Of a DNA stretch of 53,635 nucleotides, positions 20,692 through 28,791 are shown one piece after another. Where the stretch lies: positions 146,003 to 199,637 of the forward strand of contig NW_013657663.1 of the NCBI RefSeq assembly GCF_000142905.1. Direction: 5' to 3'. The DNA comes from Thecamonas trahens ATCC 50062 (Eukaryota; Apusozoa; Apusomonadida; Apusomonadidae). The position numbers and the translations under genes are program-made. Positions within the stretch are counted from its first letter, which is position 1; the number at the start of each line of letters is the position of its first letter. Below the pieces are notes generated by a model. The model was not told the DNA's origin and searched no databases. It worked only from the letters and a program-made list of their open reading frames with translations.

Positions 20692-22986
20692 TCAGGCAAG
20701 CCGCCACCAACGGTGCGGCTCGTAGAGAGTGTCGACGTTGACACCGATGCCCAGGTCCCGGAGCTCGTCCATGATGTCGCGGAGCATCCATGGTGGGACA
20801 AAGGCGCCGCGTCGGGTGAGAATGGCCTTGAGCTTCTTTTTCTCGCTCGTCGCGGGCGGCGGCGGCAGCAGCCGCGTCGGCGGCTGCGGCTTCGCGTTTC
20901 CGCCGCGCTGCCGCTCGCTTGCGAGAGAGCCACTGCTGGTACGCAGCGTCGGCCTGCGGCGAGATCGGCGGTGGAATGCAGCGCGAGCGCCGCGACGAGG
21001 CGGCCGCCGATGCCGGACGCGGCGGAGTGCGCGCGGTCGCTGCTGCCCGTGGCTTGCGGGTCTGCGGCGACTGCGCCCGCGACTTGGCCGGCGCGCGGCG
21101 GGCGCGTCGCTGCGCAATGGGCTCGGCGGTCTTAGGCCGCGACTTGGCTGGTGGCGGCAAAGGGTTCTTCTCTAGCGTCCGCGAGCGGGCGTGAGCCCGG
21201 GCCCGGGCCCGCGATGATGCCACCGACGCCGACTCGGCATTGCGCGAGCGCGAGAGCTCGGACTCGAGCGACTTGACCTGGAGCTCGACCTGCCGCAGGC
21301 GCTCGACTTCTGCCTCTAGCTTGCGGCGCGCCGCCCGCTCGTGCTCCAGCTCCAAAGCAATAGCTTCGAGAGATGAAGCCGCCGGGGTTTCGTCGGCCGA
21401 CGACGGCTCGTCGGCGTCGGCAGACATGACATCCTCGCTGCAGTCAGAGGTGCCCGATGCTGATGATGTCGACTCGGATTCAAAGTCGTCGTCGAGACTA
21501 GGTCGTGGCGAGGATCTGGGTGAGGAGTGGGCGGAGGGCGTGGGTGATGGTTGGGCGGAGGGCGTGGGTGATGGTTGAGCGGAGGGCGTGGGTGATGGTT
21601 GGGCGGAGGAGGTGGGTGATGGTTGGGCGGAGGGCGTGGGTGATGGTTGGGCGGAGGAGGTGGGTGATGGTTGGGCGGAGGGCGTGGGTGATGGTTGGGC
21701 GGAGGATGTGGGTGATGGTTGGGCGGAGGGCGTGGGTGATGGTTGGGCGGAGGAGGTGGGTGATGGTTGGGCGGAGGAGGTGGGTGATGGTTGGGCGGAG
21801 GAGGTGGGTGATGGTTGGGCGGAGGAGGTGGGTGATGGTTGGGCGGAGGAGGTGGGTGATGGTTGGGCGGAGGGCGTGGGTGATGGTTGGGCGGAGGATG
21901 TGGGTGATGGTTGGGCGGAGGAGGTGAAAGATGGTTGGGCGGAGGGCGTGGGTGATGGTTGGGCGGAGGAGGTGGGTGATGGCTGCGCAGACGACGCAGG
22001 CGAGGGCTGAGCAGACGGCAATGGGCCCAAGCCCGGCCCGGCCGCAGACGATGCGGTCGAGGCGGCTTCGACCGCAACTGCTCCAGAGCCGCTGTCTTGC
22101 ACCTCTGCAGACGCCGCAGTGGCAGACCCTGCGTCCGAAGCTGACGACGGATCACTGGGGGCAGGCACCGAGCTGGTGCTGGTGCTGGTGCTGGTGCTCG
22201 AGCTGGCACTGTCATTGCTGTCGCTGGAACTCACACTGGCGACCGATATCGAGTGGGAAAACGCCACCGACGAGGCCGAGTCGCTGCCCGCCGCTGGCGA
22301 GCCCGAGAGCGAGCCCTCGGTCTCAGAGAGAGCATCAAAGTCGTCGGTCGGCGCCTCGGCAAGCGCGGCCTTGAGCTCGTCGGCCGGTGCGTCCTTGGGC
22401 GCAGCCACCGCGGTACCTGTTGCCGGCGACGACCACTCCTTCGCCACATTGTCGTACACCAGGCCGTCTTCCGCTTCGACTGGTGCCCCGAGGGCCGAGA
22501 GAAACTCGGCATCGTCGTCGTCGGCCACCGCATTGAACGCCGACGTCGCCTGCAGTGACTGCTCCGGCGCCGGTGCGCCGCTTTTCCGCCAGCGTCCTCG
22601 AGCGGATACGCCACCCGATGTCCAGCTTCCAGCCCCACCGTGTCCGAGACCAGCAGCCATACAGTGCCCGCCTGGCGTCGTGCGGCATCAGCATCGGCAT
22701 CAGCATCGGCATCGGCATCGGAATCAGCAGCGGCAGCGGGAGCAGCAGCGGCAGCTTCGGGCCAGGCGGCCAGGTTGTCGTCATCCGGCACGATGCGGTC
22801 GACGTGTGTACCCGCCGCATTGAGCCTGTACAGCACCAGGGCCGCCCAGTCCGAGTCGAGCGGCAGGCCGAGGCGCTTGCCCAGCATGCCGACCTTGTTG
22901 TCGGCCACCGAGTCCTCCACGTCCAGCCGCACCTTGTCCACCACCTCGCGCCGCCCGCCGACCTGTACACGCACACGCACACGCAT
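20692..22986 (-). CDS. Ser/Pro-rich octapeptide-repeat protein with short coiled coil; two frameshifts
   Basis: About 764 residues after repair. The N-terminal 70 residues (RVRVQVGGRREVV..VRLDVEDSVADNKVG) may be a beta-grasp-like domain. An Ala/Asp run encoded by GATGCC repeats follows. Next is an acidic Ser-rich region, then about 20 tandem copies of SAQPSPT(S/P) at residues 326-492. A coiled coil follows (LEHERAARRKLEAEVERLRQ..), then a basic Ala/Arg region and a distinctive end: LKAILTRRGAFVPPWMLRDI, then MDELRDLGIGVN, then RWWRLA. Breaks are at TTTT 22581-22584 (one base missing) and TTTTT 20837-20841 (one base extra), + strand. The start is the ATG at 22984-22986. A first exon further upstream cannot be excluded, because TGTACAG just after that ATG looks like an acceptor. 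I recognise no family. The SP-dense repeats could be phosphorylation sites. Confidence 0.65.
21520..22012 (-). repeat. 24-bp coding minisatellite (SAQPSPTS/SAQPSPTP units)
   Basis: About 20 tandem copies of a 24-bp unit, on the + strand GTGGGTGATGGTTGGGCGGA plus GGAG or GGGC. Variant positions switch the eighth residue between Ser and Pro. Because the unit is a multiple of three and lacks stops in several frames, long spurious frames open on both strands. Confidence 0.93.
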
Positions 22987-23685
22987 ACCTCCAGGTCCTT
23001 GTCTTCACTCTCGGGGGTGGGGTGGGGTGGGGTGAGGTACCGTGCGATGGCCCCGCGGTACGCTGGCCGGCCTCACAGCTGGGTGGCCGGCTCGGCTGCC
23101 GCCTGGATCGGCCCGTGGCGAGCGGCCGGTGGCGAGCGGCTGGTGGCGGGCGGGCAATGGGCGATGGGCGGCGGGCGATGGGCGGCTGGTGCCGGGCGGG
23201 CAATGGGCGATGGGTGGCTGGTGCTGGGCGGGCAATGGGCGATGGGTGGCTGGTGCCGGGCGGGCAATGGGCGGGCAATGGGCGATGGGCGGGTGATGGG
23301 CGGCTGGTGCCGGGCGGGACATGGGCGATGGGTGGCTGGTGGCGGGCGGGCAATGGGCGATGGGCGGGCGATGGGCGGCTGGTGCCGGGCGGACAATGGG
23401 CGGGCAATGGGCGATGGGCGGCGGGCGATGGGCGGCTGGTGGCGGGCGGGCAATGGGCGATGGGTGGCTGGTGCCGGGCGGGCAATGGGCGATGGGTGGC
23501 TGGTGCCGGGCGGGCAATGGGCGATGGGCGGGCGATGGGCGGCTGGTGCCGGGCGGGCAATGGGCGATGGGCGGGCGATGGGCGGCTGGTGCCGGGCGGG
23601 ACATGGGCGGCCGGTGGGTGGGCGTGCTGGGACGACAGTAGGACACTCCTCCCGCGCAACATCAACACACCCAACCGGACAGAGG
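22987..23685. promoter_or_regulatory. Divergent spacer with a GC-rich 32-bp minisatellite
   Basis: A 700-base region between the oppositely oriented Ser/Pro-repeat and SAM-PH genes. Near 23012-23034 there is GGGGTGGGGT repetition. From about 23110 to 23640 there are tandem copies of a roughly 32-bp unit, with inserted 10-bp and 20-bp partial units (GGGCGATGGGC). Open frames cross it on both strands but encode only the repeat. It should contain the promoters of both genes. Confidence 0.55.
23110..23640. repeat. Non-coding G-rich minisatellite, about 32-bp unit
   Basis: Units read GGGCGATGGGTGGCTGGTGC then CGGGCGGGCAAT. The copies vary between GATGGGTGG and GATGGGCGG, between GGTGCC and GGTGGC, and in the number of GGGCGATGGGC sub-blocks. 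Confidence 0.92.
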
Positions 23686-24543
23686 ATGGCGACAGGGAGG
23701 AGGCCTGCCGAGTGGAGCGTCGACGAGGTGGCGCGGTGGGCACACATGGCTTTCCCGTCCACCCCCTCGCTGCCCGCCCTCCTTGCCCACCAGCACATCG
23801 ACGGAGTCGCCCTGCTCGCCCTCAACTACTCACGCATCCGCGCCCTGCTGCCGCTCACTATGCGCTCCGCCTTTGCCCTCGCCGTCTCGGACCTAGCTGC
23901 CTCGGACACCACCTCGGCCGATCTGCCCGATGCCTGGCCTGACCCGGACGCAGAGCCATCTCCCACCCCGCCTCCTGCCCCGCCTCCTGCCCCATCGCCG
24001 TCTCCTTCTCCGGCCGCTGCTCCTCAGCTGACCCAGGAATCCTCCTCCCCAGTAGCGATCAAGTCGGATCCCGCTGCACCGCAGAAGCAGCCGCGGAAGC
24101 AGCCGCGGAAGCAGCCGCTGCGCCCGCTGAGGCGCAAGGCGCGAGACGACAAGAGTTGCACGCCGCAGGGGCAGCCGCGCCCCGCTGATGCTCAGAGGAT
24201 GATGGGCGCGATGGAGCTCAAGTCATCGGCGCGCCCAAAGGCCGGCTTTGTTCCGCTCTGGTTCGTCCTCTCGCAGTGTGTGCTTGAGGTCTACGACTCG
24301 CCCAAGAACAAAACGCCGCAGCACTATCTGATGGTGGCCGACGCCAGCATCAAGGCCACCAAGCGCGGCTTCCGCCTCATCTCGCCGTCAGGTGGAAAGC
24401 ACCTGTTCCGCACTGACGCTCGCGACGCCTGGATGGCTGCTATCGCCGCCCAGCAGCGACACTTTGCAACAACCAAGGCTGCCGTCACCTCGACCGTCGT
24501 CCTCGGCAAGCAGTCAGCTCCCGACCCATCGTCTGCCTTATGA
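23686..24543 (+). CDS. SAM domain and PH domain adaptor protein
   Basis: 285 residues. Residues about 8-72 resemble a SAM domain: WSVDEVARWAHMAF, HIDGVALLALNYSRIRALLPL, RSAFALAVSDL. A Pro/Ser-rich linker and a basic K-Q-P-R repeat (three copies, about 126-140) follow. Residues about 180-265 look like a PH domain: G-F-V-P-L-W-F-V-L, LEVYDSPKNKTPQHYLMV, HLFRTDARDAWMAAI with the conserved Trp in the last helix. The combination suggests a membrane-phosphoinositide-linked scaffold. The ATG at 23686 begins right after the minisatellite ends. The open frame continues upstream only through repeat sequence. Confidence 0.75.
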   Translation: MATGRRPAEWSVDEVARWAHMAFPSTPSLPALLAHQHIDGVALLALNYSRIRALLPLTMRSAFALAVSDLAASDTTSADLPDAWPDPDAEPSPTPPPAPPPAPSPSPSPAAAPQLTQESSSPVAIKSDPAAPQKQPRKQPRKQPLRPLRRKARDDKSCTPQGQPRPADAQRMMGAMELKSSARPKAGFVPLWFVLSQCVLEVYDSPKNKTPQHYLMVADASIKATKRGFRLISPSGGKHLFRTDARDAWMAAIAAQQRHFATTKAAVTSTVVLGKQSAPDPSSAL

Positions 24544-24844
24544 CCACGCATCAGCCAGGGCCCGCCTTGCTCCTGTCACTCTTGCCCCACTGCACGTCGT
24601 GTTTGAGTCCTTCTACCCCCCCCCCCCCCCCCCTCCGCTCGCTGCAATCGCCTGCCAACCGGACAACTGGCTTTCAGCATCGCACCTGGAAGACTGCAGT
24701 AGACCTGGCAGACTGCAGCGATGCCGCCATGGATGCGACATGATGCCCCTCGGCTCTTGCCAGTCCATGCCACGCCAGTACGCCACCTGACTTTGTTTTT
24801 TTTCTCATCCTCCTCCCCCTCTCCTTCCACCGAACAACCACATC
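24544..24844 (+). promoter_or_regulatory. Spacer upstream of the peroxiredoxin gene with a C-tract
   Basis: A 301-base non-coding stretch. A run of 18 C at 24616-24633 ends about 211 bases before the ATG at 24845, and a T-rich stretch follows at 24794-24815. No gene is seen. Confidence 0.45.
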
Positions 24845-24943
24845 ATGTTCCGCCTTGCCACCCGGATGGTGGGGACTACCATGCCTGCGCTGACGAGCAT
24901 GATGAGTGCCAGCATCAATGCAAGTGGTGCTACTACCACCACC

Positions 24944-24984
<41 letters not shown>

Positions 24985-25852
24985 GCCGTTCTCCTCCGCC
25001 GCTGCTGCTGCCGCCCTCCGTCTGGGCGACCAGGTGCCCAACTTTAGCCAGGAGTCAACCCACGGTGTGGTGGACCTGTACGAGTACCTGGGCGACTCGT
25101 GGGGCATCCTCTTCTCACACCCAGCCGGTACGTGCATACGACGGTGGGCCATGACCATGACCATCGTGAGGGAAGGGAGAGGAGGGGGAGGGGGGGGGGG
25201 GGGGGGGGAGGGGCCACACACCCACACATGCCCACACTCAGCCCACACATAACCACATGTGACAGCGCACGCTCACTCACCCCGCTCTGACGCCATCATC
25301 ACCCATCGCCGCGCGCTCGTCACTCGGCCGCCAGACGACACGCCGATCTGCACCACGGAGCTCGGGCGGGTGGCGCAGCTGCTGCCCGAGTTTGAGAAGC
25401 GGAACACAAAGGTGATCGCGCTCTCGGTGGATCCGGTCGAGGCCCATCACAAGTGGGTTAAGGACGTGGAGGAGTTCTCGTCGACCTCGGTGACGTACCC
25501 GATCCTCGCCGATGCCGACCGCAAGGTCGCCGAGCTGTATGACATGATCCATCCCGCGGCAGACTCGACCCACACCGTCCGCTCGGTCTTTGTCATCGGG
25601 CCCGACAAGTCGCTCCGCCTCACCCTCACCTACCCGGCCGCCACCGGGCGCTCGTTCGACGAGATCCTCCGAGTCCTGGACTCGCTGCAGCTGACCGAGT
25701 ACCACAAGGTTGGCACGCCCGTCGACTGGAAGGATGGCGACGATGTGGTTATCGTGCCTTCGGTCTCTAACGACGAGGCCGACTCGCTCTTTCCCAAGGG
25801 CTACAACGCCGTCTACCCCTACCTCCGCATCACCCCGCAGCCGAACAAGTGA
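24845..25852 (+). CDS. PRDX6: 1-Cys peroxiredoxin (PRDX6 type) with an N-terminal targeting extension, two exons
   Basis: Exon 1 is 24845-25127 and exon 2 is 25335-25852, 266 residues in all. The joined frame gives [25 protein letters not shown], the PRDX6 active site (P-x-x-x-T-x-x-C) with peroxidatic Cys near residue 100. YPATTGR-like, FDEILRVLDSLQLT and TPVDWKDGD match the C-terminal family half. It reduces H2O2 and lipid hydroperoxides. An extra 55 or so residues precede the fold: Met/Arg/Ser/Thr-rich, with no acidic residues and a poly-Ala run coded by (GCT)n. This looks like a mitochondrial presequence. GDSWG of the PLA2 site is present, but the His of human PRDX6 (His26) aligns with Tyr here, so phospholipase activity is doubtful. 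No frame break is needed. Confidence 0.93.
24945..24984 (+). repeat. (CTG/GCT)n trinucleotide repeat encoding poly-Ala
   Basis: About 13 perfect triplets, in frame, inside the predicted presequence of the peroxiredoxin. Confidence 0.93.
25128..25334 (+). other. Intron of the peroxiredoxin gene
   Basis: A 207-nt intron with donor GTACGT and acceptor CGCCAG, phase 1. It contains 19 consecutive G at 25190-25208. A CTGAC branch-like sequence lies at about 25286-25290. Family alignment fixes the boundaries. Confidence 0.88.
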
Positions 25853-25895
25853 ACCAGCCGCATTTTCGCAACTACCTCGCTATCCCGCCCGTCGC

Positions 25896-26635
25896 TCACG
25901 CATCGCCGCGCGCCTCGGCGTAGAACTGGGTGAGAAAGGCCTCCATAAAGGCGTGCCGGCCGGCAGCAAGCTCGCGCCCGGCCCCGTCTTCATCATCTCT
26001 TTCAGCCGCAGCAGCTTCTCGTAAAAGTGGGCCAGCGTCGCCGCATCGCGCTGGACATACTCCTCAGTGGTGAGGCCACTGGCTGGAAGCGCGGCGTCGG
26101 CGTCGGCGTCAACCGCAGCCATCGAGTAGAACGGGCGGCCTTTGCGGCCGCCGTAGGAAAAGGTGCGGGCGATGCCGAGCGCCCCGATGGCGTCCAGCCG
26201 ATCCGCATCCTGCACCACTCCGTGGGCCACCGACTTGACCTCGACACGCCCGCCGACCTCGTTCTTGAACCCGACAGAGTTGATGATGTCTACCACCGCC
26301 GCAGCCCGCTCGGCCTCCATCCCGGCTCCGGCCAGGAACTCGGCCGCGGCCTCGGCTCCGGCCGTCAGCGAGCCCGAGTACTTGTAGTCGTGAAGATCGT
26401 GGAGCAGCGCCGCCAGCTCGATGACCTCCAGCTCGTCGCCGTCCTCGATGCCCTCCATCTCCGCCAGCCGCAGCGCCACCTCGCGGACCCGAGCGATGTG
26501 CGCGTAGTCGTGCGACGCGTCATGTGCCGCCATGGCCTCCTTCACGTGCGCCTCCGCCGCAGCCACCACTGCCGTCCCCGTCGTTCGCCCGCACCCTGCG
26601 CTCTGCAGCGCAATGAGCTCCTCCACTCCTGACAT
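25896..26635 (-). CDS. HD-domain phosphohydrolase, YedJ/YpgQ-like; one frameshift
   Basis: 246 residues after repair. HD signature: SHDYAHIARV (first His), LAALLHDLHDYK (the His-Asp pair) and DADRLDAIGALGIARTFSYGG (distal Asp). These metal-dependent hydrolases act on nucleotides or other phosphoesters, and the substrate is unknown for this subfamily. The frame breaks at CCCC 25982-25985 (+ strand). One more base restores a C-terminus GRELAAGRHAFMEAFLTQFY, the usual end of the subfamily, with the stop at 25896-25898. Unrepaired, the reading frame ends in an Arg/Pro-rich nonsense tail. It is convergent with the peroxiredoxin gene (43-base gap) and divergent from the twin-GRAM gene. Confidence 0.85.
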
Positions 26636-27319
26636 ACTCTTAAGTCGAGTCCTACCGCCCTGGCCGTCTGCCTGCCCACGCGCAGTGCCTCATGACCCGG
26701 CAAGTCTCGACTGACGATTCTACCATGTCACGGCGCAGCCCATGCGCCCGACTGCTCGAGTGGGGTGGAGACACACCATCCGTCGCATCGCAGCGTAACT
26801 CACGTGTTTGATCGAGCCACCGCATGCTAGTGCTGGCACCCTAGCGCTGGCTGGTCCTCCATCCGCAAGCCAGCACATCGCCAGCAAGAGCTCTTCTCAG
26901 CAAAAGCAGGAGTGCCGGCCATATTCAACACAGATCACACCCACACACAATTGGAGTGATGGCATACTCTCTCTGCTCTCACCCCGGACACTTCTCCAAC
27001 TCTACCGGCATCGCAGCCGTTCGGATGCCGCTGCTACCCCCGCATGACTCTGCCAGCCGTGATCAAAAGTAAACGGACCATGGGACACGTTTTGCTGCTT
27101 TGCCGTCCCAACTCCCTTCCCAAAATGGACCGATCGCAAATCAAATTGTCGCCGGGCCATCCGCCCCTCCTTCCCCCCCCCCTCCGAACCGCCCCTCCCG
27201 TAACGCGAACACCAGGCGAACCCCCACATTCACTTACATACGCTCCACACATAGCGCTCGTAGAAGAAACTACGCCATCAAGGACCACAAGGCATGGGCG
27301 TCGATGAGCGATCACCGCG
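26636..27319. promoter_or_regulatory. Divergent spacer between the HD-domain and twin-GRAM genes
   Basis: 684 bases with no convincing gene. It is less GC-rich than coding sequence. The right end carries C-rich tracts (10 C at 27173-27182). An open frame at 27044-27307 (+) has no recognisable features. Promoters of both flanking genes are expected here. Confidence 0.5.
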
Positions 27320-28785
27320 ATGGCCCGCCCGCCGCCGCCAACCACCGCCACTCCGTTCCGATCACCTTCCTCCCTCCCCCCCCGCGCCACCACCACTCGT
27401 CCGTCACCCATGTCGTCCGCCCCGCCCCCGTCATTCGACGGCGCACCGCCACCGTACATCCCGCCCACCTCGGCTGCGCCCAAGCCGGCCCACGCGCCGC
27501 CGTCGACCCCGTCGTCCAGTCGGGCGCCGCCGTCGCAGTCGGCGGTGGACCAGGTCGCCCGCAAGCTCGCCGGCCGGTCGGTCTCGGACCTCCACGCCCT
27601 CATCATGCTGCTGGTCTCGGCCGATGCCCTTGCCTGCGAGTCCGCCATCACCTTCCTCGCCTCACCGTCGACCGGCCCGCCCGCCTCTGTTACCGCTCCT
27701 GCTGCTCCAGACGCGTCGTCGGCCCCGCCGCCGGCTTCGTCGGCCGTTGGTGCCGCCGCTGCCGCCGCCGGCGCCGCCGGCGCCACCGCCGCCACGTACA
27801 AGATGACCGATGTCAGTCCGTCGGCACCAGCCGCGCCGGCCGCCCCGCCGCCGGAGAAGAAGAAGAAGCGTGGGTTCATGAAGTCGATCACCTCGACCTT
27901 CAACGACATGAAGCAGTCGGCAACGCTGGCCAAGGCCCAGATGGGCGTCGCCATGGGCGTCACCTACGACGCCAAAAAGTTCCGCGCCGCTTTTGAGCTC
28001 GCGCCGGACCAGCCCATGCTCGCCGACGCCCAGTGCGTGCTCCTCAATGGTGCCAGTCCGCTCTCGGGCCAGATGTACATCACGCCCTCGCTCCTCTGCG
28101 TCTACACCATCACCCACTCCAAGGAGGTCAAGGTCAAGATCGACATGCTCACCATCACCCACATCATCGCACGTACTTGCCCCAACTACAAGAACAAGAA
28201 GGAAGAGCCGGTCATCATCGACACCCCGCATGGCTCGCGCGCTAACGTGCTCCAGGTCTACTGCAACGACGGCCTCATCCACACCGTCGTCCTCGACCCG
28301 ACAAAGATGGAGCCCATCGCCACTTGGCTCCACCTTATCTGGGACCGCACCCTCAACAACGGCCAGCGGACGCTCCCGGTCCTTGCCGCCCCGACTCCGG
28401 TCCACACCGCCTTTAAGCTCCACCAGTCTGAGCCCGTCCTCGGCGAGTCCAAGTGCAAGCTCATCAACGGTACTGATGCCGTCTCGGTTGTCTTCCACCT
28501 CTTCCTCAACTACTTTGGCTTTGAGGTTGCGGGCTCTCCCGTCCTCATCCCCTACACCACCGTCTCGTCCATCGTCGCTGCTCGCGCCTCCAAGATGGCC
28601 GGCTCGCCCGTCCCGGTCCTCGCCCCGCGCCGGCCACCGCAGATCCGAACGCCATCCAGGTCTACACCACCGACGGCTGCATGCACCAATTCTTCAACTT
28701 TTCCGGCGACTTTTTCAAGCTCCACGCCCAGGTCATCTACTGCCACGCCATGGCTAGCGGGGCCGCGCCGGTCCACCTCTCGTAG
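27320..28785 (+). CDS. Twin GRAM-domain protein with Pro-rich N-terminus; one frameshift
   Basis: 488 residues from ATG 27320 after repair. A second ATG at 27410 (MSSAPPPSFDGAPPPYIPP) may be the true start. After the Pro-rich region and a helical stretch (VDQVARKLAGRSVSDLHAL) come a basic KKKKRGFMKS segment and two GRAM-like domains. The first has F-x-L-x-x-x-E/Q-P-x-L-x-D-x-x-C-x-L plus SGQMYITPSLLCVYT. The second has FKLHQSEPVLGESKCKLIN plus VFHLFLNYFGFEV. GRAM domains are PH-like lipid or protein binders on membranes. The break is at CCCC 28623-28626 (one C missing). The repaired end reads ADPNAIQVYTTDGCMHQFFN and stops at 28783-28785. No catalytic domain is seen. Confidence 0.75.
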
Positions 28786-28791
28786 CGTAGC
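28786..28791. other. Six-base gap between convergent stop codons
   Basis: The repaired stop of the twin-GRAM gene ends at 28785, and the stop of the SNF2/RING gene occupies 28792-28794 on the other strand. The 3' UTRs must therefore overlap. Confidence 0.7.

Noticed and set aside
21505-22010. Plus-strand WVMVGRR-type repeat frames opposite the Ser/Pro repeats
   Set aside because: Shadow of the 24-bp unit. Only the minus-strand frame joins non-repetitive sequence on both sides.
21520-23640. CRISPR-like arrays at the two tandem repeat blocks
   Set aside because: The units are directly adjacent with no unique spacers, in a eukaryotic genome with no cas genes.
23022-23942. Long open frames across the 32-bp minisatellite suggesting a repeat protein
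   Set aside because: Open in several frames on both strands only because the repeat lacks stops. The downstream SAM-PH protein starts cleanly at 23686.
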